A stretch of DNA of 64,000 bases from Sphingobacteriaceae bacterium (GTDB taxonomy: Bacteria; Bacteroidota; Bacteroidia; UBA7662). The stretch's first letter is position 1, and each line of letters starts with the position of its first letter. The notes below the pieces were generated by a model. That model saw only the letters and a program-made list of their open reading frames with translations, did not search any database and was not told where the DNA came from. Location: positions 186,001 through 250,000 of the forward strand of contig JAUXNJ010000047.1 in assembly GCA_030682795.1 (NCBI GenBank), in the 5' to 3' direction. Shown piece after piece: positions 17,604 to 27,045 of this stretch. The translations under genes were made by a program, and so were the position numbers.

Positions 17604-18445
17604 TATGCCCTTTGCATTTTAAGCAAGTCCTGATTCAAGATCTTCCGCATGACCTTGTAAAGTTCGGGATGCGTTTGATTTAATTCCTTGGGCGACTCAA
17701 AAAAGGTCTCTACGGCACAAGCAAATAACTCCATGGCGTTTGTAAAGGCATACGGCCGCAAAAAGCCTTTTGCTTTCCAACGCAAAATGTTGTTAGGTTC
17801 GGCAATCAGTCGCTTCCATTCATCCTGATAGAGTTTCAAACGAAGGTCAACTCCTTTATCGCGCACCAAAGCGAGCCACAAAGCATGCGAAAACTCATGG
17901 ATGGCGAGATGCAAATTGTCATTGGTAATTTGAATACCCGATAGGGTATCCTCCCAAGAAAGTACTACCATGCCCGAAAAGTGCGTTTCGCCCTTGTTCG
18001 TGCTTTTGGTGGCATGCGAATAATATTCAGAAGGGTAGAGGATGATGTTGGTGAATCCTGCAATCAAAAATCGGCGGTAGCCAAAAGTCAATTTTACCAA
18101 AGAAGCTGCCACCAGCACGCGCATTTCGTCTGTAATAACCAATTGATCCCTGCTGATGATCTTAAGTCGTTTGAGCGCTACGGCTAAGCGCGACTGAAAC
18201 CGTTTTTGGTCTACAACGCTCAAACTTCTGTAATACTCAAAATGCGACATCAATATGTCTTCCAAATGAGGAGCAAGGCGCCTGGGCACATATACCTTTT
18301 TCCAAAGATGTCCTTGACCAATGGAGATACTAAAGGCTTCGGCCTGTTCCAAATAGCTTAGCAGAACTACATACACAGCCAAACCAATCATGGACGCTAT
18401 TAGGCCAACCATGGCTATCATCAGAAAAACATCGAACAATTCCAT
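17603..18445 (-). CDS. MtfA-like zinc metallopeptidase (M90 family), membrane-anchored
   Basis: Taking the ATG at 18445 gives 280 residues. The frame is open to 18508, but those codons run through the terminator hairpin of the preceding gene, so the later ATG is preferred. A membrane segment spans about residues 8-30. The zinc motif HEFSH is at 183-187, and the downstream NAMELFACAVETFFESP segment supplies the third ligand expected in MtfA-type peptidases. E. coli MtfA regulates glucose uptake by binding Mlc; no Mlc homologue is visible here, so the role is unknown. It lies between two polyamine genes, with no evident functional link. Confidence 0.82.
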   Translation of the reverse strand: MELFDVFLMIAMVGLIASMIGLAVYVVLLSYLEQAEAFSISIGQGHLWKKVYVPRRLAPHLEDILMSHFEYYRSLSVVDQKRFQSRLAVALKRLKIISRDQLVITDEMRVLVAASLVKLTFGYRRFLIAGFTNIILYPSEYYSHATKSTNKGETHFSGMVVLSWEDTLSGIQITNDNLHLAIHEFSHALWLALVRDKGVDLRLKLYQDEWKRLIAEPNNILRWKAKGFLRPYAFTNAMELFACAVETFFESPKELNQTHPELYKVMRKILNQDLLKMQRA

Positions 18446-18467
18446 TGCTAAAGAAACAAATAAAATA

Positions 18468-18495
18468 AAAACGCCCCGGATTACCGAGGCGTTTT
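18468..18495 (-). terminator. rho-independent terminator after the T9SS cargo gene
   Basis: AAAACGCC (18468-18475) pairs with GGCGTTTT (18488-18495), and the stem continues inward with one C-A mismatch to an ATTA loop. On the minus strand a T-rich run follows. It closes the transcript of the gene at 18514-20415 and overlaps the discarded upstream extension of the peptidase gene. Confidence 0.88.
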
Positions 18496-18513
18496 TATTT
18501 TCGAACAATGTGC

Positions 18514-20415
18514 TTATTTGATTACTTGCAGCTTGCGGTGTACAACCGAGTTTCCACTGTTGATTTTAATCATGTACAAGCCCGATGGCAAGGCATTCAC
18601 AGGCAATTCTAAAGTATGGTTACCCATTTCATAACTGCGCTCAGCTAGGTGAAGCACTTTTTTACCCGTAATGTCAATGACTTCAAGGCTTATTTCAGCA
18701 TCTTGCTTCAAATCCATTCGGAGTTTAGCATTACCCGTGGTTGGGTTCGGATAAGGTCTTCCGAAAGAAGCATCGTTGGCATTTACTTCACTAACAGAAG
18801 TAGTATTCAAGGTGTAATGCACTTCAAAAGGTGCTCCTTGCTGAAAGCCTGTCCCGCCACCATCCATGGCTTGATAGCCAGCAGAAGTTTTCTGTTGTGC
18901 ATTACCTGTGATTTGGATGCCAGGTAAGGCAATGGCCGACTGCCAAGGACCAGAAGCAATGCTGCCAGCGAAATTCCATTCAATAAAATATCTTACTCCT
19001 CCACGTAGCACTACAGGTGTGAAATAAGTACCTACTAATTTCATCAAAGGGCGGGTTGAATCTAATGGTGTATTTGCAGAAGCACGGTAAATTCCTGAGA
19101 AATAAAGATTGTCGATGATGTTCTCTAACTCGTCGCCAAAGATCTGAGTACCCCCTTTATTCGGGTCACCTTCCCAAATGGTAGCAAACAAACCTGTAAA
19201 GCTTGGCGCGATTCCAGAGCCTGTTTGATATGCCCAAAAGGCCAACGAATCTATAGAATAATTGGAAGTACCTGGCAGAATAAAATCTTCTACAATTTTA
19301 AAATTTGCACTCGCATTTGAGCCTAGGGTAGACAAAGGTGGATCAAGGCGACTTAAGTTATTGCCATTATAGCCTCCGCCAGGATGTGTAATCAATGGGC
19401 CATTCGTGAATAGGCCAGGAGTAGCGTTTGGATTTTGTACAATGATAGGCGCACGAAGGGTGTCATCTAAACTGTTACCATCGTTGGCAACAGAAATCAC
19501 ATATTGGAAATTGGAGCTACCAACCGCATTTACAACTACCGAATCAAAAAGGACGGTTGTTGTAGAATCCTTGGCCAAGGCAGCAATTAAGCGTGTGGAG
19601 GTATAGCCACCAGGACCAGTAGCAGCCACTGTAACGTTACTCACCGGCTGTAGGCCAGAATTTTGAATGGTTAATCCTGGGAAAATCATATCTCCAACGT
19701 TGGCAAATTGCTGTCCACGATTCACTCCGCGTCCTACATTGATTTGGGATGGAAAGTTAAAACGGATGGTTGGTTTACGTAGATTGGAAAGAGTAGTCTG
19801 GTTAGAGGCAAAGGTATCAACCGTTGCAAGCACATATTTAGTGCTGTTCGCAATGTAAGCTGGTACCGAAGCATCATTGTCATATCCGAAAAGAATCCCA
19901 GCACCACTTGCTGCCTGCGTATATTGGATATAAACACTAATATTTCCACCAGTGTAGGTGAAAACGGTATCAAATGGGAAGTTAACAAAGCCATCTGCTG
20001 AGCCTAAAAAAGCGGCAGGACTACCATCAAATACTTTTAATGCAGTATTTGCACTATCCACCCAATTAATTGCTCCTGTGCCGTAATCAGCATAAGAGCA
20101 CGTCCTAATGTAAATTTTCAAGTTTGCACTGAAATTTTGAGCCATTACGACACCAGGACTACGGCGAAAGAATCCAAGACTTGATACCTGACTTCCAACT
20201 GGCATGGCCGTAAAAAGTGATGCGGGGTAAATGTAGGCCCATCTTCCCGCAGCAGCTGAAGTCGGTAAATTTCTTATTGGACCGAAATCATTTGTATTTG
20301 TAAAGGTAGTGGGAAACTGGTTATTACCAATGGTAATAGACTGTGCTTTGAGCTCTTGTTGAGTACCTAAGGTCATCAAACCCATAGCTCCCCATAAAAG
20401 TAGTTTTTTCATCAT
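18514..20415 (-). CDS. T9SS-secreted protein with type A sorting domain
   Basis: The 633-residue product has a signal peptide (hydrophobic residues 5-17, cleavage after LKAQ near residue 25) and a C-terminal T9SS type A sorting domain (about residues 555-633) with the YPNPTTG motif and the closing GLYMIKI and KLQVIK strands. The large middle part is rich in Thr, Asn, Gly and Ser, and contains a CARDB-like beta-sandwich stretch around 225-325. No catalytic motif is seen. It should be exported to the periplasm, then carried over the outer membrane by T9SS and either attached to the surface or released. It sits alone between polyamine genes with its own terminator. Confidence 0.88.
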   Translation of the reverse strand: MMKKLLLWGAMGLMTLGTQQELKAQSITIGNNQFPTTFTNTNDFGPIRNLPTSAAAGRWAYIYPASLFTAMPVGSQVSSLGFFRRSPGVVMAQNFSANLKIYIRTCSYADYGTGAINWVDSANTALKVFDGSPAAFLGSADGFVNFPFDTVFTYTGGNISVYIQYTQAASGAGILFGYDNDASVPAYIANSTKYVLATVDTFASNQTTLSNLRKPTIRFNFPSQINVGRGVNRGQQFANVGDMIFPGLTIQNSGLQPVSNVTVAATGPGGYTSTRLIAALAKDSTTTVLFDSVVVNAVGSSNFQYVISVANDGNSLDDTLRAPIIVQNPNATPGLFTNGPLITHPGGGYNGNNLSRLDPPLSTLGSNASANFKIVEDFILPGTSNYSIDSLAFWAYQTGSGIAPSFTGLFATIWEGDPNKGGTQIFGDELENIIDNLYFSGIYRASANTPLDSTRPLMKLVGTYFTPVVLRGGVRYFIEWNFAGSIASGPWQSAIALPGIQITGNAQQKTSAGYQAMDGGGTGFQQGAPFEVHYTLNTTSVSEVNANDASFGRPYPNPTTGNAKLRMDLKQDAEISLEVIDITGKKVLHLAERSYEMGNHTLELPVNALPSGLYMIKINSGNSVVHRKLQVIK

Positions 20416-20527
20416 ATCAACACGTTTTAGATATGCGAATATAGTGCATAGACCTTCAAAGTCGTTATTTTATCCGTTTTTTAATGTTTAATAGCGTTTT
20501 GTAAGCACCATTTCAGAAATTTGCGCC

Positions 20528-21667
20528 ATGAACATCCCAATCGAATCGCTCCCATCGCCTATTTTCCTTATGCATGAGGAAAAACTCGTTAAAAATCTTG
20601 AACTGATGCGCTACGTTCAACAAGCAGCCGGCATCAAAATCATCTTGGCGATGAAGGGATTTTCAATGTATCACACCTTCCCATTGATCCGCCAATACCT
20701 ACCTGGGAGCACGAGTAGCTCTTTACATGAAGCCCGTTTAGGATTTGAGGAGTTTGGGGGAGAGACCCATGTGTATAGTCCTGCCTACCGTGAAGACGAG
20801 TTTGACGAACTGTTAGGCTATGCCAACCATTTTTCATTTAACAGTTTGGCTCAATTTGAGAAGTTTCAGCAAAAACTCTTTCAAACCAAACCCAATGCAC
20901 AAGCAGGATTGCGCATCAATCCCGAATATTCCACCGTTACCGTAGATTTATACAATCCCTGCATACCTGGTTCGCGGCTAGGGGTGAGGGCAGAAGACCT
21001 TCCCGAGACACTTCCCGAAGGCATTGAGTTTTTGCACAGCCACAACCTTTGTGAAAGTGATTCTTATGCCTTGGAGCAAACTTTACAGAACATCGAAAGG
21101 CTGTTTGGCCGCTTTTTACCTCATATCAAACTGTTGAATTTGGGCGGCGGTCACCTCATGACACGCGAAGATTACGATGTGGAGCATTTGATCAGCACCC
21201 TCAAAAACTTCAAAGCCAAATATCCACACCTACAAATCATTTTAGAACCAGGTTCAGCCGTTGCCTGGCAAACAGGCTATTTGGTGAGCACAGTGCTCGA
21301 TATTGTGCATTCGAAGGGCATCGATGTGGCCATTTTAGACTGCAGCATCTCAGCCCACATGCCCGATGTGATTGAAATGCCTTACAAGCCCAAAATTCAT
21401 GGAGCCACCGATCCAGTAGCAGGAAAGCCTACTTATCGTTTTGGGGGACAAACTTGTTTGGCCGGCGATTTTGTAGGGGATTACTCCTTCGATACACCGT
21501 TAAAAATCGGTGACAAAATTGTGTTCGACGACATGATGCATTATACGATGGTAAAAACCACCACCTTTAACGGCATTAACTTACCACATATGGGCATTTG
21601 GAAAAAAGAAGGGGTGTACGAGCATTTGAAGTCGTTTGGCTATCAAGACTTCAAATCGCGTTTATAA
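20528..21667 (+). CDS. nspC: carboxynorspermidine/carboxyspermidine decarboxylase
   Basis: The 379-residue enzyme is a fold-III PLP decarboxylase of the NspC type. The PLP lysine is Lys43 in ILAMKGFSMY, and the glycine-rich LNLGGGH motif binds cofactor phosphate. The DYSFD segment late in the protein also fits the family. It removes the carboxyl group from carboxy(nor)spermidine, giving (nor)spermidine, the step after the dehydrogenase encoded at 16365. Length and start are typical. It is divergent from the T9SS gene and convergent with the PaaE-like gene, so it appears to be transcribed alone. Confidence 0.94.
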   Translation: MNIPIESLPSPIFLMHEEKLVKNLELMRYVQQAAGIKIILAMKGFSMYHTFPLIRQYLPGSTSSSLHEARLGFEEFGGETHVYSPAYREDEFDELLGYANHFSFNSLAQFEKFQQKLFQTKPNAQAGLRINPEYSTVTVDLYNPCIPGSRLGVRAEDLPETLPEGIEFLHSHNLCESDSYALEQTLQNIERLFGRFLPHIKLLNLGGGHLMTREDYDVEHLISTLKNFKAKYPHLQIILEPGSAVAWQTGYLVSTVLDIVHSKGIDVAILDCSISAHMPDVIEMPYKPKIHGATDPVAGKPTYRFGGQTCLAGDFVGDYSFDTPLKIGDKIVFDDMMHYTMVKTTTFNGINLPHMGIWKKEGVYEHLKSFGYQDFKSRL

Positions 21668-21668
21668 A

Positions 21669-22745
21669 CTATCTCGCGTCGTAATCGATCATTAAGTCGT
21701 GGGAAACCGGCATGCCTACGCATGTCAAACAGGCTCCATCTTCAATCTCCGATTCTGAAATGGCTTCCTGTTCTTCAATGAACATCTCACCTTGTACCTT
21801 CACCGCGCGACACATGCCGCAAACGCCCATGGTACAAGCGTAGGGAAGGTCAAGTCCATGCGACAAAGCTGTTTCGAGGATGTATTTGCCTTTGGGTACT
21901 TTAATTTCATGCACATTCCCATCAAGCTTGAGTTTAATCATTCGACTACCATCATCATTTGCATCTGTGGCAGGTAGGCTAGTGGCTACTTCTTCTGCTG
22001 GCTTGTGAGCTAAAAAGAAGCTTTCCTTGTGCACACGCTCTTTCGGGATGCCTTGATTCTCAAGCATATGAAGCACATCATGCATCATACCATCGGGTCC
22101 ACAGATGTAATAATTGGCCGAAGCATCTGCAAAAATGGCCTTCTCACTGCACAGCGCACTCATGATTTTAGACTCAATCCGGCTTCTGATACCCGTATAA
22201 CCCTCTGATGCGCGGCTTAGTAAATGTGTAACTTCTAACTTTCCAGGGTATTTGGCTTCCAATTGCTCCAATTGCTCCTTAAAAATGATGCTGTTTTCGC
22301 TGCGGTTGCCGTAAAACAAATGAATCTTAGGTGCATGCACTTGTTCAATGGTGCTCTTGATCATCGACATCAAAGGAGTGATGCCGCTACCAGCCCCAAT
22401 CAATACTAGGGTTGGCAAAACCGCCATTTTATAGTTCAAAGTAAAAGTGCCATAAGGCTCCAAAACTTCTAATACATCGCCTTCCTGGAGGGTATCAAGC
22501 AAATGATTCGATACCAAACCGCCATCAACGCGTTTTACGCATACCCCAATTACAGGCAAAGCGGTTGGAGAAGTACAAATGGAGTAGGAGCGTCGCACAT
22601 TTTGGCCCTTTACATTCAGTACCAAAGTCAAAAACTGACCCGGCCAAAAGTGTGGGATTTGGCCCAATTCATCTCTAAAATAAATGGCGATGGCGTCTTC
22701 TGTCTCGCGAATGATGGTTTGTACTGCTAATTTGATCGTTTGCAT
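21669..22745 (-). CDS. PaaE-like NAD(P)H oxidoreductase with [2Fe-2S] domain
   Basis: From the ATG at 22745 the protein has 358 residues; an in-frame TTG seven codons earlier is less likely. The order is an FAD-binding ferredoxin-reductase domain with RRSYSIC, an NAD(P) domain with GAGSGITPLMSM, and a C-terminal plant-type ferredoxin domain whose cluster ligands appear in CTMGVCGMC and CLTC. PaaE moves electrons from NADPH to the phenylacetyl-CoA epoxidase. The gene next upstream is paaN, but paaABCD are not in the window, so a role with another oxygenase or desaturase is equally possible. Confidence 0.85.
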   Translation of the reverse strand: MQTIKLAVQTIIRETEDAIAIYFRDELGQIPHFWPGQFLTLVLNVKGQNVRRSYSICTSPTALPVIGVCVKRVDGGLVSNHLLDTLQEGDVLEVLEPYGTFTLNYKMAVLPTLVLIGAGSGITPLMSMIKSTIEQVHAPKIHLFYGNRSENSIIFKEQLEQLEAKYPGKLEVTHLLSRASEGYTGIRSRIESKIMSALCSEKAIFADASANYYICGPDGMMHDVLHMLENQGIPKERVHKESFFLAHKPAEEVATSLPATDANDDGSRMIKLKLDGNVHEIKVPKGKYILETALSHGLDLPYACTMGVCGMCRAVKVQGEMFIEEQEAISESEIEDGACLTCVGMPVSHDLMIDYDAR

Positions 22746-22839
22746 GCTTAAAATTTCGTAGCGCAAAGATAACGTTAGCGATCCAACTTAGTTTGGACTT
22801 TCCCATCAAATTGCACCAAAAGGCCTTAACGGCATAAAA

Positions 22840-22869
22840 AAGCCGACAAATCTTTCGAAATGTCGGCTT
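22840..22869 (-). terminator. rho-independent terminator after paaN
   Basis: AAGCCGACA (22840-22848) pairs with TGTCGGCTT (22861-22869) across a 12-base loop; the minus strand then reads TTTTTT. It would end the paaN transcript before the PaaE-like gene, so the two are not one simple operon. Confidence 0.85.
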
Positions 22870-22886
22870 GCTTAAATGCTGTTGCT

Positions 22887-24551
22887 TTACTGAACTGGAT
22901 AACGTTGTCCTACCCAAACAAAGCGGCGGTTCACATAATTAGGATCGGTGAAACTCGCATTTCCTGCCGCATTTCCGCCTGTTACGTGGAAATCAGAGAA
23001 GGCTGCATGCTGGTTGAGATAAATCGGTCCGGTTAAGTTAAACGATACCGGCACAAATATCTCGGCCATTTCATCGGCAATTTGCTCACAAAGAGCGGTA
23101 TCAGTACAATATACCCCGCATGAAATGGCACCATGCACCGAAGTAAGTTCTTTCGCCAACTGCACCGACATTTTGGTATCTGCGGTTTTGATGATCAGGG
23201 CAATAGGACCAAAGAGCTCTTTTTCATAAGCAGCTTTGTCAGCAGCGTCCACCTCCATTACCAAAGGTGTTGCCGTGCGTGCTTCGGTAAACTCTTCATT
23301 TAATATGCTGTTGGAACCAAGCAATACCTTTTTGGCGGAAGCAGCTACTGCCTTCACCCGGTCTGCTGTTGCATCGTTTTGCAAGGCAGCCAATACACCT
23401 GGACCCATTTTTGGGTGCTCGGCAATGCCTTTTATAGCTGAAACCAAAGCTTCAACTACTTCATCATAAGTCTTATGACCCTCAGCTGTTTGTATACCAG
23501 TGGCAGGCACAAAGAAATTCTGAGGTGCCGTACACATTTGGCCTGCATACAAACTTACCGAAAAGGCCAGGTTATCGCACATGGCCTTTAAATCGTTGGT
23601 TGAATCAATCACCACCGGGTTTACACCGGCTTTTTCCGTAAAGACTTCCTTGCCTAAAATCTGTTGCGCCTCCAACCAATTGCCGAAAACCGAATTACCG
23701 GTGTAATCAATGAGTTTAACGTCGGGATGGTGCACAAACTCCTTGGCAATGGGGAACTTGGTGCTATCTACCGCCAACTGACAGATATTCGGGTTTAAAT
23801 GGTGCTCTGCTAATACCTTTTGCAATTCTGCCACCACAATGGCAATCGGCAAAACAGCCTTAGGATGCGGCTTAATGATCACAGGATTGCCAGTTATAAG
23901 ACTCGCATACATCCCCGGAACCGTGTTCCAAGTGGGGAAGGTAGAGCAACCAATCACCAAAGAAATGCCTTTGGGTACTGGCTTCCAGGTCTTGCGAAGG
24001 GTGATGTTGAACTTACCCATCGGCTTGTCCCAGATGGTTTCGGCCGGGAAGCGTGTGAGCTCTTCAAAACCCATGGCCACGGCTTCTAAGGCCCGGTCGG
24101 CAGCATGGGGACCACTGGCTTGGAACGACATCATAAATGATTGTCCTGTTGTATGTTGCGTAGCATGGGCAATCTCAAAAAAGCGATTCCGCATGCGATC
24201 GAGGCTTTCCACCAAAATGCCAGCACGTTCCTGCACGCTTATTTTTCGCCATTCGGCAAAAGCTTCCTTAGAACGAGCAACCACCACTTTATCGGCAAAA
24301 ACCGGGTAACGAATGCCCAAACCTGTCTGCAAATAGGGAGAAACTTCTTCGCCTTCAAAGCGAATGGGCTGCTGCTGAAGCAATTCCGAAAAATCGGTAT
24401 TCATGCTCACCTGAAAAGCATGCAAGCCTGCTGCAGGTGCTTCTTCACCATAAGCCTTTGGGTTTTCGGGATAATGGGCATAAAAGCCGCGCTCTTTATT
24501 GGCCTTTACGGCTCTGAGGATGGTTTCCTGGTGTTTTTCGAATAATGACAT
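22887..24551 (-). CDS. paaN: PaaN-type aldehyde dehydrogenase (phenylacetate degradation)
   Basis: The ATG at 24551 gives 554 residues; an in-frame TTG two codons earlier is the only alternative. This is an aldehyde dehydrogenase-fold protein of the PaaN group, with the catalytic-type glutamate in TEKAGVNP and the active-site cysteine in GQMCTAPQNFF. It is the stand-alone form, without the C-terminal hydratase domain of PaaZ. In phenylacetate catabolism it would oxidise the ring-opened semialdehyde. No other paa gene except the PaaE-like reductase is close. It is divergent from the carboxylase gene and ends at a terminator. Confidence 0.87.
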   Translation of the reverse strand: MSLFEKHQETILRAVKANKERGFYAHYPENPKAYGEEAPAAGLHAFQVSMNTDFSELLQQQPIRFEGEEVSPYLQTGLGIRYPVFADKVVVARSKEAFAEWRKISVQERAGILVESLDRMRNRFFEIAHATQHTTGQSFMMSFQASGPHAADRALEAVAMGFEELTRFPAETIWDKPMGKFNITLRKTWKPVPKGISLVIGCSTFPTWNTVPGMYASLITGNPVIIKPHPKAVLPIAIVVAELQKVLAEHHLNPNICQLAVDSTKFPIAKEFVHHPDVKLIDYTGNSVFGNWLEAQQILGKEVFTEKAGVNPVVIDSTNDLKAMCDNLAFSVSLYAGQMCTAPQNFFVPATGIQTAEGHKTYDEVVEALVSAIKGIAEHPKMGPGVLAALQNDATADRVKAVAASAKKVLLGSNSILNEEFTEARTATPLVMEVDAADKAAYEKELFGPIALIIKTADTKMSVQLAKELTSVHGAISCGVYCTDTALCEQIADEMAEIFVPVSFNLTGPIYLNQHAAFSDFHVTGGNAAGNASFTDPNYVNRRFVWVGQRYPVQ

Positions 24552-24686
24552 GTTCAAAAATTGAGGTGCTAAAATAGGGAAAAAGACGCGCTTTCCATCT
24601 ATTGAGGCGATATTCAGCAGGGGATTGTTTGCTCGGACGTGAAGTTTTTAGTCATTTAGCTTAACTTCGCAACGACAACAGAAATC

Positions 24687-26228
24687 ATGAGCAAAAAAGT
24701 AGAACTCTTAGATGCCAAAATAGCAGAGGCTAAACTTGGCGGCGGACAAAAACGCATAGACTCACAACACAATAAAGGAAAGTTAACGGCCCGAGAGCGG
24801 GTTGATTTACTACTTGACCCTAATAGTTTTGAAGAAATTGGCATGTTGGTAACCCATCGTTCGCACGACTTTGGCCTCGACAAAGAGGTCTACTTAGGCG
24901 ATGGTGTTGTAACAGGCTACGGCACCATCAATGGCCGGCCTGTATATGTATTTTCGCAAGATTTCACCGTTTTTGGTGGCTCCTTGAGCGAAACTCATGC
25001 TGAGAAAATTTGCAAAATCATGGATTTGGCCATGCGCAATGGCGTGCCTGTGATCGGTTTAAACGATTCAGGTGGTGCGCGCATTCAAGAAGGCGTGGTG
25101 TCGCTAGCTGGGTATGCCGATATTTTTTACCGCAATGTGGTAGCCTCAGGGGTTGTGCCACAAATTAGTGCCATCATGGGCCCTTGTGCTGGCGGTGCAG
25201 TCTACAGTCCGGCCATCACCGACTTCATTTGCATGGTTGAAAAGACCTCCTATATGTTTGTAACTGGCCCTAACGTTGTTAAAACCGTTACCCACGAAGA
25301 TGTAACTGCCGAGGAACTCGGTGGTGCCAATACGCATGCATCAAAATCAGGCGTTACGCACTTCGCTTTCGCCAATGAGGTGGCTTGTTTAGAAGGCATC
25401 AAGCGGATGTTGAGCTATATGCCCCAGAATTGCGAGGAAATAGCCCCTTCATATGCCTACGAAATGGGAGAGGAGCTGCGTCCAAAACTCGCCAACATCA
25501 TCCCCGACAACCCCAATCAGCCATACGATATGCGGGAAGTCATTGAGGAATTGGTGGATGCAGGCAGTTTTATGGAGGTTCAAAAAGACTATGCTGAAAA
25601 TATTGTCGTAGGTTTTGGACATTTAGCAGGCCGCAGCATCGGTATCGTGGCCAACCAACCAGCGTCATTGGCGGGGGTGTTAGACATCAATGCCTCCAAA
25701 AAAGCAGCGCGCTTTGTGCGTTTTTGCGACTCCTTTAATGTGCCTTTGCTCGTTCTTGAAGATGTTCCGGGCTTTTTACCAGGCACCGACCAAGAGTGGA
25801 ACGCCATCATTACCAATGGTGCTAAGCTATTGTATGCCTTCAGCGAAGCCACCGTGCCGCGCATCACCGTTATTACCCGCAAAGCCTACGGAGGTGCCTA
25901 CGACGTAATGAACAGCAAACACATTGGTGCTGATATGAATTACGCTTGGCCAACGGCTGAAATCGCCGTAATGGGCCCTAAGGGCGCCACAGAAATCATT
26001 TTCAAGCATGAAATTGAGACTGCCGATAACCGTGAAGCACGTTTGCAGGTAAAAGTGGATGAGTACACCGAGAAGTTTGCCAATCCTTACAAAGCAGCAG
26101 CACGTGGTTTTGTGGATGAAGTAATTAAACCCGAGGAGACCCGTTTAAAACTCATTCGTTCGTTTAAGATGTTAGAAAACAAAGCGGTGTCTTTACCACG
26201 TAAAAAGCACGGAAACATTCCTTTATAA
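24687..26228 (+). CDS. pccB: acyl-CoA carboxylase beta (carboxyltransferase) subunit, propionyl-CoA type
   Basis: The 513-residue protein is a biotin-dependent carboxyltransferase of the AccD5/PccB type. The two crotonase-like halves are visible, with [16 protein letters not shown] and [12 protein letters not shown] in the first and [12 protein letters not shown] and [19 protein letters not shown] in the second. It moves the carboxyl group from carboxybiotin to propionyl-CoA (or a related acyl-CoA). Biotin carboxylase and biotin carrier genes are not adjacent and must lie elsewhere. It is followed six bases later by the OmpH-like gene, likely co-transcribed. Confidence 0.93.
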   Translation: MSKKVELLDAKIAEAKLGGGQKRIDSQHNKGKLTARERVDLLLDPNSFEEIGMLVTHRSHDFGLDKEVYLGDGVVTGYGTINGRPVYVFSQDFTVFGGSLSETHAEKICKIMDLAMRNGVPVIGLNDSGGARIQEGVVSLAGYADIFYRNVVASGVVPQISAIMGPCAGGAVYSPAITDFICMVEKTSYMFVTGPNVVKTVTHEDVTAEELGGANTHASKSGVTHFAFANEVACLEGIKRMLSYMPQNCEEIAPSYAYEMGEELRPKLANIIPDNPNQPYDMREVIEELVDAGSFMEVQKDYAENIVVGFGHLAGRSIGIVANQPASLAGVLDINASKKAARFVRFCDSFNVPLLVLEDVPGFLPGTDQEWNAIITNGAKLLYAFSEATVPRITVITRKAYGGAYDVMNSKHIGADMNYAWPTAEIAVMGPKGATEIIFKHEIETADNREARLQVKVDEYTEKFANPYKAAARGFVDEVIKPEETRLKLIRSFKMLENKAVSLPRKKHGNIPL

Positions 26229-26234
26229 CTCATT

Positions 26235-26921
26235 ATGAACAATAAACTCCAATCTGGCCTGCTGGCCGTCCTTACAGTTGCGGTCCTCGTACTGTATTAT
26301 TTGCATTTTTCGAATCGTGCCATCAATAAAACGAATGATTCTGCCGAAACACGCACAACATCGTACGATGAAGGCTTGGAAGATGAGGCCGATGGATTGT
26401 TTGATGAACTTTCAGATAGTACCATGAGCAAAATAGCTAATGCGTCAGGTGCAATGAAAATCGTTTTTGTGAACGCCGATTCTATCATAACACAATATAA
26501 CTACTATAAAAAGTTGCGTACCAATATGGAGGCCAAAGCCATGCGTTCGGAACGTGAATTGGAAGTTGAAGGACGAAAACTCGAGCAGGAATATGCTGAT
26601 GCCCAGAAGAAAGCTGCTAATATGAGTCAAGAGCAATTGGCATTTACAGAACAAACCTTAATGAAAAAGCAGCAGAATGTAATGATGTTGCGCGAGAGTT
26701 TAGCTCAGGAACTTGCCGAGGAAGAAGCCAAACTTGATAAGCAACTGCGCGAAAAAGTACAATCGTACTTTAAGCGACTGAGTAAATTAGAAGGTTATGA
26801 TTATGTAATGTCGTACCATAATGGAAGCAATGTGATTTATGGCGCAGCTCGCCATGATATAACGTCGCGTGTAATTGCCGACCTGAATGCAGAATACGCT
26901 AAAGAGCAAAAGAAGAAGTAA
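26235..26921 (+). CDS. OmpH/Skp-family periplasmic chaperone-like protein
   Basis: The 228-residue protein has one N-terminal membrane segment (about residues 8-24) with no clear cleavage site, so it is probably anchored in the inner membrane and faces the periplasm. Residues about 75-215 form the OmpH/Skp domain, with an IVFVNADSIITQYNYY start, a long charged coiled coil (about 95-175) and a C-terminal beta strand. Skp holds unfolded outer-membrane proteins in the periplasm. The N-terminal acidic linker (residues 30-70) is longer than in classical Skp. It follows the carboxylase gene and ends before a hairpin terminator. Confidence 0.8.
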   Translation: MNNKLQSGLLAVLTVAVLVLYYLHFSNRAINKTNDSAETRTTSYDEGLEDEADGLFDELSDSTMSKIANASGAMKIVFVNADSIITQYNYYKKLRTNMEAKAMRSERELEVEGRKLEQEYADAQKKAANMSQEQLAFTEQTLMKKQQNVMMLRESLAQELAEEEAKLDKQLREKVQSYFKRLSKLEGYDYVMSYHNGSNVIYGAARHDITSRVIADLNAEYAKEQKKK

Positions 26922-26951
26922 AATTGTAACCATAATTTCAAACAGGGATAC

Positions 26952-26972
26952 GGCGGTTGATGACCGCCTTTT
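26952..26972 (+). terminator. rho-independent terminator after the OmpH-like gene
   Basis: GGCGGT (26952-26957) pairs with ACCGCC (26963-26968) around a five-base loop, followed by TTTTCTTT. The short stem makes it moderately strong. Confidence 0.75.
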
Positions 26973-27011
26973 CTTTAAACCTATTTTACTCATAATTTAT
27001 ATTATGTATAA

Positions 27012-27041
27012 TTGTATCAGAAGCATCTGCCCTTATCTTTG
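27012..27041 (+). promoter_or_regulatory. promoter of the FAD oxidoreductase gene, probably leaderless
   Basis: A -33 TTG (27012-27014) and a -7 TATCTTTG (27034-27041) are separated by 19 bases, matching the Bacteroidota housekeeping promoter. The ATG follows only four bases later at 27046, so transcription would begin at or very near the start codon. Confidence 0.6.
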
Positions 27042-27045
27042 ATAC

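Noticed and set aside
17603-18508. Longer start for the MtfA-like peptidase at 18508
   Set aside because: The added codons cross the terminator hairpin at 18468-18495 of the upstream gene, so the ATG at 18445 is preferred.
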